Positions 1-6,113 of a stretch of DNA of 8,681 bases are shown here, piece after piece. How positions within the stretch are numbered: position 1 is the stretch's first letter; each line of letters starts with the position of its first letter. Under the pieces are notes generated by a model, which was not told the origin of the DNA, did no database searches, and saw only the letters and a program-made list of their open reading frames with translations. Source of the DNA: Planctomycetota bacterium (GTDB lineage Bacteria > Planctomycetota > PUPC01 > DSUN01). The position numbers and the translations under genes are program-made. The stretch covers positions 1 through 8,681 of the forward strand of contig VGYW01000349.1 of assembly GCA_016872875.1 (NCBI GenBank). Direction: 5' to 3'.

Positions 1-1527
1 TACTGGTCTCCGCGCCTCGGCTTTGCGGCCAATCCCAACATGACCACGCTCGTCTACGCCCAGCTCGCCTTCATCTCCTTCCTCTTCCCCAAGCACCCGA
101 TGGCGGAGGCGTGGCGCAAGGCAGGCGTCGGCGAGATGTTCCACGAGGTCGAGACCTGGTCCGGCCCCAACGGCGGCTGGCTCGAGGCGCCCCACTACGC
201 GACCGTCGCTCTCGACTTCATCGTGGCCATCGGCTACGCGCGGAAGAATCTTCGGCTCGGCGACGACCTGCTCTACCACGAGCGCCTCAAGAAGGCGGTC
301 GAGTGGCTCGCCAAGATCGCCACCCCGCCCGACCCCCGCTTCAAGGGCCTCCGCCACTCGCCCCCAATAGGCAACACCTGGCTCTACGAGACCACCTGCC
401 TGCCCGGCTACATGGCCGGCGTCTGGCGCCAGCGCGACCCTGACTACGCGAACGCGATGCGCTGGATGTGGGAGCAGCAGGGCTGTCCCACCTGGCCCGG
501 CATCGGCGGCGCCTATCCCGCCACCGACGGCATCCGCGAGGTGCTCTTCGACACCACGCCCTCCAACGCCCCGCCCAAGTGGGGCAGCGAGCACTTCCCT
601 GGCTCAGGCGTCGTCCTCCGCGCTCACTTCCCAAGCGACCGCGAGACCTACTTCCACCTCATCCAGGGCCACCTCCACGACCACTACGACGACGACAAGG
701 GGAGCTTCGAACTTTGGGGCAAAGGCCGCCCCCTCTGCTGCGACTTCGGCTACCACGGCTTCGACCCCGCCGAACACCACAACCGCGTTGACATCAACGG
801 CGAGAGCCGCATCGCCGCCTTCGAGACCACCCCCGCCGCCGACTTCATCCACAACCGCCAGGGCGCCTGGAACCGCTACGTGCTCCTCGTCAAGGACGCC
901 GACCCCCTCGGCCCCAACTACTTCCTCATCCGCGACGACGTGGCCGAGGACGCACCCAAGGCCGGCAACTGGCGCCTGTGGGTGAGCACGGACGAGGAGA
1001 TGAAGAGGTCTCACGCACAGGGCACAGAGGCAGCAGAGAAGAAGGGAATCAGGGTGGCGGCCACCGGAAGACACGATGTCGATCTTGACATCTGGCTCCC
1101 CCCATCTGCCGTGGCGTTGTTGCCTATGGAGAAGGGGGTTGTCAAGACAACACCGTTGAGCATCAAGACCCACAGCGCGGGCCCGCCGAGCACGGACCAG
1201 CGGGGGCTGCACCTCGTGCTGGCTCCGGGCACGAGCCTGCCATTCATCCTCTACCCGCGGCTGAGGGACGAGAAGCCCCCGACCATCTCCATCCAGGGCC
1301 AGCCCGAGGCCATCGAAGTCGCCACGCCCTCGGGCAGCGACTACCTCTTCCTCAGCCCCGAGCCACGCGAGCTTCGGGTCGCCAACATCCGCTTCAAGGG
1401 CACGGTGGGCGTCGTCCAGGTGAGGCCCAAGCAGGTCATCCTCACCCTCTGCCAGCCGGGCGAGTTGAGCTACGGCGAGGCCGAGCTCAAGTCGGACCAA
1501 CCCACCGCCAAGGCATTTGCGCGGTGA
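1..1527 (+). CDS. Heparinase II/III-like polysaccharide lyase, C-terminal part (5' truncated by window edge)
   Basis: The frame is open from base 1, with no stop before the first ATG at 40, so the true start lies upstream; 508 codons are visible. The N-terminal half is Trp/Tyr/His-rich and looks helical, as in the alpha-toroid of heparinase II/III and alginate lyase folds (for example the NGGWLEAPHYAT stretch near 170-205). The second half looks like the beta-sandwich. Its signature is at about 667-747: GHLHDHYDDDKGSF followed by G-x-G-x-P-L-x-x-D-F-G-Y, matching the family pattern H-x-H-x-D-x-G-S-F...G...L..D.G. Such enzymes cleave uronate-containing polysaccharides by beta-elimination, usually in the periplasm or outside the cell; any signal peptide would be upstream of this window. 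The substrate cannot be told. An unusual A/G-rich insert lies at about 1003-1047 between recognisable strands. The family assignment is by motif recall, not a search. Confidence 0.75.
   Translation, partial: YWSPRLGFAANPNMTTLVYAQLAFISFLFPKHPMAEAWRKAGVGEMFHEVETWSGPNGGWLEAPHYATVALDFIVAIGYARKNLRLGDDLLYHERLKKAVEWLAKIATPPDPRFKGLRHSPPIGNTWLYETTCLPGYMAGVWRQRDPDYANAMRWMWEQQGCPTWPGIGGAYPATDGIREVLFDTTPSNAPPKWGSEHFPGSGVVLRAHFPSDRETYFHLIQGHLHDHYDDDKGSFELWGKGRPLCCDFGYHGFDPAEHHNRVDINGESRIAAFETTPAADFIHNRQGAWNRYVLLVKDADPLGPNYFLIRDDVAEDAPKAGNWRLWVSTDEEMKRSHAQGTEAAEKKGIRVAATGRHDVDLDIWLPPSAVALLPMEKGVVKTTPLSIKTHSAGPPSTDQRGLHLVLAPGTSLPFILYPRLRDEKPPTISIQGQPEAIEVATPSGSDYLFLSPEPRELRVANIRFKGTVGVVQVRPKQVILTLCQPGELSYGEAELKSDQPTAKAFAR
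1003..1047 (+). repeat. Repeat-like A/G-rich in-frame insert in the lyase gene
   Basis: The stretch repeats GCACAGGGCACAGAGGCAG-type units (gca-cag-ggc-aca-gag-gca-gca-gag-aag-aag) and encodes RSHAQGTEAAEKKG between well-behaved segments of the protein. Composition and codon choice differ from the flanking G/C-ending codons. It resembles the CACAGAG-type dispersed repeats common in repeat-rich bacterial genomes. Only one copy is visible here, so the repeat origin is inference. Confidence 0.3.
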
Positions 1528-1691
1528 GGGCATACCCGGGCGCGCTCGCGCCGCGCTGGTCGTCCCTTTGCACCAGCCGCCAGATTGGGATAGAATAATC
1601 TCGGAAACGGGGTTGGTTGGAGCCAGTGCCCATGGCACGCGCTGCGGCAACACGATCTTCCAATGGAGGCCTCTGGCACGACAGGGGGAGC
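1528..1691. other. Intergenic region between lyase and retropepsin-like gene
   Basis: 164 nt with no gene. It holds a small GC hairpin at 1539-1552 (GGCGC-GCTC-GCGCC), followed at a distance by only a short T run (CCCTTTG), so it is at best a weak terminator for the lyase gene. A plausible sigma-70-type promoter lies at 1568-1596, followed by the leader of the next gene. Confidence 0.5.
1568..1596 (+). promoter_or_regulatory. Candidate sigma-70-type promoter for the retropepsin-like gene
   Basis: TTGCAC at 1568-1573 and TAGAAT at 1591-1596 are separated by exactly 17 nt. The -10 element matches TATAAT in 5 of 6 positions; the -35 matches only in its TTG. This A/T-rich patch stands out in a GC-rich intergenic region. 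A transcript would start near 1603, giving a leader of about 90 nt to the ATG at 1692. Confidence 0.4.
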
Positions 1692-2624
1692 ATGCGGCGC
1701 CGAGTCAATTTCTACGGAGCACCGCACGCCCTCATTCTCACGCTCCTCCTCGCGGGCCTCCTGCTGTACTTCCGTTCCCCTGGTGACCCGTGGTCGCTTG
1801 TCTGCTGTCTTGTGGCTGCGATAGTCGTCAGCCTCTACGGGCTTATATCGGTGTTCCGGGAGGCCCTGCGAGGCGTTCGGGATGCGCCGGAGCGCGCGGC
1901 AACCACGGCCACCGCGTTGCCGAGCTTGCCGAACGTGCCGGGCATCTCCGTTGCTGAGTACCTCGCCCTCTCACAGGAGGAGAAAGACCGGGTCCAGTTG
2001 GAGGCATACGAGGCCAACCGCCCCTGGATTGAGCGGAAGCTCAATGAACTGGGGGCGGAGTGGCTGCTCGTCGCGAATGGAGAGGTTGTGAAGGCCTCAC
2101 CCACGCTCGACGACTACCCGTTTGAGACCCCGATGGACGAGCTGGCGCGGCAGTACGGAGGGGTGCCCGTCATCTTCGTCCGCTCCCCGCTCATCGAGGA
2201 GTCGGCCCGGACCGTCTTGCCGAAGGGGGATTCCTACCCGACGCTGCCCATCGAGGTCGCGGACCGGGAGGTTGTGGCCGACTTCGACACGGGGTCTCCC
2301 TGTACAATGCTCGATCACGAGTGGTTAGAAGCGCGGAGCGTGTTGGGGCGTGGCGTTGGTGTTGCGCACGAGGGCAAGCATCTGGGGACGACGTATTCGT
2401 ATCGCCTCTTGCCTGTACCACTCACGCTGCGCGGGGAGGATGGGCGCGCCGCCACATTGGCCGTTCGGGTCCGGGCAGTGTTCGACTGGCGGAACAGCCC
2501 GCTGTGCTCGCCGAGCATCAACCCCAACCGCGCAGCCTTGGCCGGGAGGGACCTGCTGCGCGGATTCGGCGCGACCGTTGAGCTGGATGGCCGCGCTTGT
2601 GTTACACGCGTGCGCCTACAGTAA
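1692..2624 (+). CDS. Membrane-anchored retropepsin-like aspartic protease with DUF5678-like module
   Basis: 310 aa from ATG 1692, chosen because GGGGGAG lies just upstream and the first residues lead straight into a membrane segment. In-frame TTG 1617 and ATG 1632 would only add a polar tail. Two hydrophobic segments (about residues 12-27 and 35-55) form a hairpin anchor. Residues about 119-163 (GAEWLLVANGEVVKAS...GGVPVIFV) resemble the small DUF5678 domain, which has W-x-x-V-x-x-G-x-V followed by a helix and a strand. Residues about 185-310 look like a retropepsin fold: strand pair, ADFDTGSPCTML with catalytic DTG at 199-201, then the C-terminal NRAALAGRDLLRGFGATVELDG, which matches the R-x-x-L-x-G-R-d-L-L signature of clan AA proteases. 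Such domains act as dimers, each giving one Asp. Substrate and target are unknown. It is separated by 70 nt from the downstream lysE and could share its transcript. The protease call is fairly firm; the DUF5678 call is tentative. Confidence 0.72.
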   Translation: MRRRVNFYGAPHALILTLLLAGLLLYFRSPGDPWSLVCCLVAAIVVSLYGLISVFREALRGVRDAPERAATTATALPSLPNVPGISVAEYLALSQEEKDRVQLEAYEANRPWIERKLNELGAEWLLVANGEVVKASPTLDDYPFETPMDELARQYGGVPVIFVRSPLIEESARTVLPKGDSYPTLPIEVADREVVADFDTGSPCTMLDHEWLEARSVLGRGVGVAHEGKHLGTTYSYRLLPVPLTLRGEDGRAATLAVRVRAVFDWRNSPLCSPSINPNRAALAGRDLLRGFGATVELDGRACVTRVRLQ

Positions 2625-2694
2625 GCTGCGCCGGGCGCCCGCCCCAGCAATTGCCCCTGTCGCGCCCCCAGTCAAGCGCTATCCGAGCACGCAC

Positions 2695-3492
2695 ATGAAG
2701 AGCAGGTGGGCGATCTTCGGGAGCGCGTTCGTCATCGGACTGTCGGGCGCGATGATGCCGGGGCCGCTGCTGACGGCCTGCATCGGCTATACGATGGAGC
2801 GGGGGTTCCTGGCGGGCGGGCCGCTCCTGGTGCTGGGCCATGCGCTTCTGGAACTCGCGCTCGTGGTGCTGGTGCTGGCCGGCCTGGGACCGCTGCTGGC
2901 CAGGCCGCGGGTGGGCGCGGCCATCGGCCTGGTTGGCGGAGCCGTGCTGGTCTGGATGGGTTACGGCATGATCGCGTCGGCGGCTAGTCACAGGCTCACC
3001 ATGCCCCCCGCTCTTCAATCGTCCTCGTCCTCGTCGTCGTCCTCGTCCTCGAACCCTCTGGCACCGGGCAGGCCACAGAGAGTCGAGGACGACGACGAGG
3101 ACGAGGACGAGCACGATAAGACCCGGCTTAGGCGGGGATGGCTCTCGAATCCAGTGCTGGCTGGCATCCTGATCTCGCTTGCGAACCCCTACTGGTCGCT
3201 CTGGTGGGCGACGATTGGGCTGAAGTACATTGCGCTTTCGCGCGAGAGCGGGCGGGCCGGAGTGGGCGCCTTCTACTGCGGCCACCAGCTCTCGGACGTT
3301 GGCTGGTACTTCTTCGTGGCCGCGGCGGTGGCGCTGGGGCGGCGGGCCGTGCCCGACGCGGCCTACCGCTGGATCATCGGCGTCTGCGGCGGCGTCCTCC
3401 TGGCCTTCGCCGCCTACTTCATCATCGGAGCCATCCGCACCCTTGTCAAGGAGAACCGCAATGCGCCTGGTCACGTTCCGCAAGGGGGATAG
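2695..3492 (+). CDS. LysE family exporter with Ser-rich/acidic loop insertion
   Basis: 265 aa from ATG 2695. This start places the first transmembrane segment with the LysE signature SGAMMPGPLLT at residues 17-27; the frame is open further upstream but overlaps the previous gene and lacks family features there. No clear Shine-Dalgarno sequence is seen. Hydrophobic segments lie at about 7-27, 42-68, 75-97, 150-178, 196-217 and 226-248, and SLANPYWSLWWATIGL (161-176) is the conserved second-half motif of LysE/RhtB proteins. The family exports amino acids or related metabolites across the inner membrane; the substrate is not readable. The central loop is unusual: Ser11 (109-119), then NPLAPGRPQRV, then an EDDDEDEDEHD run (131-141). 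This makes the protein about 40 residues longer than a typical 200-220 aa LysE. The extra DNA is a perfect inverted repeat. The gene overlaps the FAH-family gene by 32 nt, implying translational coupling. Confidence 0.82.
   Translation: MKSRWAIFGSAFVIGLSGAMMPGPLLTACIGYTMERGFLAGGPLLVLGHALLELALVVLVLAGLGPLLARPRVGAAIGLVGGAVLVWMGYGMIASAASHRLTMPPALQSSSSSSSSSSSNPLAPGRPQRVEDDDEDEDEHDKTRLRRGWLSNPVLAGILISLANPYWSLWWATIGLKYIALSRESGRAGVGAFYCGHQLSDVGWYFFVAAAVALGRRAVPDAAYRWIIGVCGGVLLAFAAYFIIGAIRTLVKENRNAPGHVPQGG
3016..3110. repeat. Perfect 27-bp inverted repeat inside lysE
   Basis: Left arm 3019-3045 and right arm 3084-3110 are exact reverse complements, separated by 38 nt. The loop itself has CTCTG (3056-3060) facing CAGAG (3076-3080). 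The arms are built from TCG/TCC on one side and GAC/GAG on the other, so the same repeat yields poly-Ser and then poly-Asp/Glu in the lysE frame. The outer left edge, read on the minus strand, ends ACGAGGACGATTG, which recurs at 6308-6320. Confidence 0.85.
3448..3453 (+). promoter_or_regulatory. Ribosome binding site of the FAH-family gene
   Basis: AAGGAG lies 7 nt before ATG 3461, inside the end of lysE. It decides the FAH start against the long upstream extension of that frame, which overlaps lysE and has no family similarity. Confidence 0.75.
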
Positions 3493-4387
3493 GAACCACG
3501 TCGGGGCCGTCGTGGGGGAGAGCGTGGCCGACATCGTGGCGGCCAGCCGCGCGAGCGGCGGGCCGGCGCTGCCACCCGACATGATCGCGCTCCTGGAGAT
3601 GGGCGGCAAGGGCCTGCGGGCCGCCAAGGCGGCCGCGCGCTTCGCTCAGAAGAACCCCAAGCGCGGCCTACTTGTGCCGCTGGGCCTGGTGCGGCTCGAA
3701 GCACCCATCCCCTGCCCACGAAAGCTCCTCCTCCTCGCGGGCAACTACACCTCGCACCTCCAGGAGGAGGGGCGGCGAGCACGGGCCAAGCGCGAGCAGA
3801 CGCCTCGCGTCTTCATGAAGCCCCCCTCCACCACCGTGACCCGCCCAGGCGCCCCCATCCCCATCACCCGCCACTCGCATTGGGTGGACTGGGAGGTGGA
3901 GCTGGGCATCGTCATCGGTCGCAAGGCGGAGGACATCACGGCCAGAGAAGCGCCCCGCTACATCGTCGGCTACACCATCGTCAACGACGTCTCGGAGCGC
4001 GACTTCTGCGTCCAGGAGCGCGAGAAGACTGAGGACTGGGACAAGTTCTTCGACTGGCTGAACGGCAAGTGGTGTGACGGCTTTGCCCCGATGGGGCCGT
4101 GCATCACGACCGCCGACGAGATTGGCGACCCGATGAACCTGGCCATTCGCCTCAGCGTCAACGGCGAGGTGATGCAGGACGCCAACACGGGCGGCATGAT
4201 CTACAACTGCGCTGAGATCGTCGCCTTCATCTCCCGCTGGGTCACGCTGGAGCCTGGCGACGTCATCGCCACGGGAACGCCGGCCGGCATCGGCAAGGTG
4301 CGCGGGATCAAGCTGGAGGCAGGCGACCTGGTGAGGTGCGAGATTGAGAGGATTGGGGTGCTGGAGAATAGGGTCGCCAGGGCGTGA
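3461..4387 (+). CDS. Fumarylacetoacetate hydrolase (FAH) family protein
   Basis: 308 aa, full length, with a strong Shine-Dalgarno sequence. A short N-terminal cap (1-80) is followed by the FAH core. Visible family landmarks are GNYTSHLQEE (94-103, the NYxxHxxE region with catalytic-type His99), DWEVELGIVIG (143-153) with metal-binding Glu145 and Glu147, GYTIVNDVSERD (170-181) with metal ligand Asp176, and the NGEVMQ/TGGMIY segment (234-248). It ends with TLEPGDVIATGTPAGIG (262-278), the oxyanion/substrate loop. The family uses Mg2+ or Mn2+ to hydrolyse or isomerise beta-diketo acids such as fumarylpyruvate, homoprotocatechuate-pathway intermediates or 2,4-diketo-3-deoxy-sugar acids. The exact substrate cannot be assigned from sequence. 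Given the adjacent polysaccharide lyase, a sugar-acid role is conceivable but unsupported. It is coupled to lysE by a 32-nt overlap. All expected metal ligands are present, so it should be active and cytosolic. Confidence 0.9.
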   Translation: MRLVTFRKGDRNHVGAVVGESVADIVAASRASGGPALPPDMIALLEMGGKGLRAAKAAARFAQKNPKRGLLVPLGLVRLEAPIPCPRKLLLLAGNYTSHLQEEGRRARAKREQTPRVFMKPPSTTVTRPGAPIPITRHSHWVDWEVELGIVIGRKAEDITAREAPRYIVGYTIVNDVSERDFCVQEREKTEDWDKFFDWLNGKWCDGFAPMGPCITTADEIGDPMNLAIRLSVNGEVMQDANTGGMIYNCAEIVAFISRWVTLEPGDVIATGTPAGIGKVRGIKLEAGDLVRCEIERIGVLENRVARA

Positions 4388-4423
4388 CCCGTGACGCGTG
4401 ACAAGAGAGGGAAGCCAATCCTC

Positions 4424-4447
4424 GTTGCGAAACTCCCGCTTCGCAAC
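4424..4447. repeat. Perfect hairpin, 8-bp arms
   Basis: GTTGCGAA (4424-4431) and TTCGCAAC (4440-4447) are exact reverse complements around an 8-nt loop, 37 nt after the FAH stop codon. There is no T tract. It looks like a dispersed palindromic repeat rather than a terminator, but only one copy is in view. Confidence 0.6.
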
Positions 4448-4629
4448 ACCGGCCCGCCAGCCCCCGTTGGCTCAGCATCGCCGGCACGCCCGGCGCAAGG
4501 CCCTGCCGGGCCGTAAGGGTGGTGACGATGTTGACGTGCCCACAGAGGCGGACACGGGACCGACACCTGGGCCACATGCTATTGCCAGATAAAGGCTTAT
4601 GGGCGTGCCTCAGGCGATGAAGGCCCGGC

Positions 4630-4686
4630 CGTCAAGATCGTCAACTCCTGCTGCGCGCAGTGGTGATGTTCTTGACGATCTTGACG
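4630..4686. repeat. Perfect inverted repeat, 15-bp arms
   Basis: CGTCAAGATCGTCAA (4630-4644) and TTGACGATCTTGACG (4672-4686) are exact reverse complements around a 27-nt loop. A near copy of one arm (TGACGATGTTGACG) occurs at 4523-4536. The arms contain internal GTCAAGATC/GTCAA repeats. Possible roles are bidirectional transcription end, protein-binding site or repeat relic; none can be proved here. Confidence 0.7.
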
Positions 4687-4755
4687 ACTCGGGGGCCACG
4701 CGTCACGCGGGCTGGCCATCGCGCTGGTCAAGCGCAGCCAGTGCCGTCCGGCCCC

Positions 4756-5886
4756 TCACTTGGCCAGCCACTCGATCATCTTGTAGTTCAGCCAGACGTA
4801 GGTGGGCACCCAGGCGGCGAGGAAGACGCCAGGGAGGCCGAAGGCCATGAAGTAGGTGGCGCCGGATTCGGGCCGGGCGTCGGGGGCGGCGCGGCCGCGG
4901 CGGGCCTTGTGCCAGCCGACCAGGCCGCCTATGAACGCCCCCACCGGGCCGATGGTGAGGAACCCCACGAGCATCACCGCGAGCATGGCGATGAAGGGGT
5001 TGAAGGGGAGCGCCAGCACCGCGCCGAGCATCAGCCCGATCCCCTGCGCCTGCGGGTGGTCCACCATGAGGAAGCCGGCGACGCTGTCGAGGGCCTTGAG
5101 CACGTAGCCCACGGCGGCCCCGATGGCCAGGCCCTGAAGGGCGTAGTGGCGGATCGGGCGGTAGAGGACGTCCAGGCCGGGCAGCTTGCGCGCGAGCTTG
5201 TCGAGCGGCGCCCATTCGGTCTGCTTCGCGCCGGGGGCGGCCACGATGCGGCACGGGGTCTCGCGCCCCACCTCTGCGCGCATGACCCTGGCCTTCAGCT
5301 CCTCGGCCTTCACCTGCATGAGCGAGCCGTCGGCGTTTTGGACCTCGATGAGCTGCGGTGCGGCTGCCTGGGCGGACTGAGCCTTGGCGGCCGCTGCCGC
5401 GGCCTGCGAGCGCGCCGCCACGTAGTCCTTGTAGGCCTCGAGCCAGAAGCGGGTGCGCTGGTCGGGCGCGAAGCTGAGGCTGCCGACGCCTGGGACGGCG
5501 ACCGCGTGCTTGCCCACGGTGGCCTGCGCGAAGGCGTCCCACGACACGGCCTTGGGCTGACCACCCACCACGGCCCCGCAGCCCTCGCGGGCGAGCGTGA
5601 GCCGCGCCGGCTTCTTGCGCAGGAAGCCGGGCGCTTCGCACGCCACCTCCAGCGGGTCGTCCAGGTAGGCGTAGGCCATCGCGCTCCGCATGGCGGCCAC
5701 CTCGGCGGCGGTGCTCTTGAGCTCCTGCCGGGCGCCCGGGGCGTCAATGACCACCCACATGCCGCCCAGTGCGAACCTGCCGCGGTAGCTCACCTGCCAG
5801 TGCGCGTCTGGCAGCGGCACCACGACCCGCCCGCCCCCTCCCGCGCCGTCAATGACGAGCGTCCTGCCCACAACACGGTACTGCAT
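4756..5886 (-). CDS. Membrane protein with GYF_2-like module, function unknown
   Basis: 376 aa. ATG at 5886 is chosen because AAAGGAGG sits 6 nt upstream; the longer open frame adds 28 polar residues that overlap the promoter. Residues 1-155 form a soluble N-terminal region I do not recognise. An Ala/Gln-rich linker (about 158-178) precedes residues 180-232, where EVQNADGSLMQVKAEELKAR...GRETPCRIVAAPGAKQTEWAPLDKLA resembles the GYF_2 (DUF4339) pattern: expected elements are a 'G' strand, a helix, and a final E-W-x-P-L-x-x-L. Hydrophobic segments at about 248-272, 281-302, 303-326 and 345-366 form a Gly-rich membrane domain with GPVGAFIGGLVGWHKARRG between the last two. GYF_2 modules often sit N-terminal to such membrane domains and are presumed to bind proteins. 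The gene is monocistronic here and faces the FAH gene. A consensus sigma-54 promoter precedes it. No enzymatic motif is seen. Confidence 0.7.
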   Translation of the reverse strand: MQYRVVGRTLVIDGAGGGGRVVVPLPDAHWQVSYRGRFALGGMWVVIDAPGARQELKSTAAEVAAMRSAMAYAYLDDPLEVACEAPGFLRKKPARLTLAREGCGAVVGGQPKAVSWDAFAQATVGKHAVAVPGVGSLSFAPDQRTRFWLEAYKDYVAARSQAAAAAAKAQSAQAAAPQLIEVQNADGSLMQVKAEELKARVMRAEVGRETPCRIVAAPGAKQTEWAPLDKLARKLPGLDVLYRPIRHYALQGLAIGAAVGYVLKALDSVAGFLMVDHPQAQGIGLMLGAVLALPFNPFIAMLAVMLVGFLTIGPVGAFIGGLVGWHKARRGRAAPDARPESGATYFMAFGLPGVFLAAWVPTYVWLNYKMIEWLAK

Positions 5887-5892
5887 GCCCCG

Positions 5893-5900
5893 CCTCCTTT
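5893..5900 (-). promoter_or_regulatory. Strong ribosome binding site of the GYF_2-like gene
   Basis: On the minus strand AAAGGAGG stands 6 nt before ATG 5886. It fixes the start codon and rules out the longer upstream reading. Confidence 0.8.
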
Positions 5901-5939
5901 CCGCTACGCTCCCCCTTTCGTTGTCCCTCTCGCAGCCAG

Positions 5940-5956
5940 AGCAAGAATCGTGCCAG
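5940..5956 (-). promoter_or_regulatory. Consensus sigma-54 (RpoN) promoter
   Basis: Read on the minus strand: CTGGCACG-ATTC-TTGCT, which matches the full YTGGCACG-N4-TTGCW consensus for the -24/-12 elements with correct spacing. Transcription would start near 5929, about 43 nt before the ATG at 5886. This implies that the membrane protein is made only when an AAA+ enhancer-binding activator is active. Other TGGCACG hits in the window (about 1633 and 1675, plus strand) lack the TTGC element. Confidence 0.75.
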
Positions 5957-6067
5957 AGGCCCGGCACCACCGCGGTCCCTGTGCCTATCTCCTTGCTCAG
6001 CTTCGGGATACGTCAATAACCGAGGGCCGGCCACTGCTTCCGACGGTTCCAGGCGCGGCGGGCGAGG

Positions 6068-6084
6068 CGTCCAGAATCTGGACG
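6068..6084. promoter_or_regulatory. 17-bp palindrome, candidate activator-binding site
   Basis: CGTCCAGA-A-TCTGGACG is a perfect dyad with 8-bp arms and a 1-nt centre. Its centre is about 147 nt upstream of the predicted sigma-54 transcription start, a typical position for enhancer-binding proteins. A half-site with the same ATCTGGACG sequence lies at 6260-6268. Activator identity is unknown; function is inferred from symmetry and position only. Confidence 0.45.
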
Positions 6085-6113
6085 TACCTCTCTGGCGAGG
6101 GTGCAGCCGTCCC

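Larger units (their letters stand above)
4388..4755. other. Gene-free convergent region rich in palindromes
   Basis: 368 nt between two converging genes. No convincing coding frame is seen; the open frames here have odd composition and no recognisable motifs. It contains an 8-bp-arm hairpin (4424-4447), a GC hairpin (4499-4512) and a 15-bp-arm inverted repeat (4630-4686). No hairpin is followed by a T run, so no classical intrinsic terminator is supported for either gene, though the large inverted repeat could work in both directions. Confidence 0.6.

Noticed and set aside
1138..1151. Small hairpin GTTGTC-AA-GACAAC inside the heparinase-like gene
   Set aside because: Six-base arms in coding sequence are expected by chance and no second copy is seen.
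604..1653. 349-codon minus-strand frame opposite the heparinase-like gene
   Set aside because: It is Val/Ala-rich shadow coding caused by high GC at third positions; the plus-strand frame carries the family motifs.
1633..1690. Two TGGCACG matches suggesting further sigma-54 promoters
   Set aside because: Neither has the TTGC -12 element at the right spacing.
2350..2694. N-terminal extension of the lysE frame
   Set aside because: It overlaps the retropepsin-like gene and lacks any LysE similarity; the first transmembrane signature begins after ATG 2695.
3230..3460. N-terminal extension of the FAH frame
   Set aside because: It overlaps lysE, is Ser/Thr/Arg-rich and unlike the family; AAGGAG before ATG 3461 gives a better start.
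2602..3627. 341-codon minus-strand frame over lysE and the FAH gene start
   Set aside because: It is Arg/Pro-rich shadow sequence with no motif, covering two genes with clear families.
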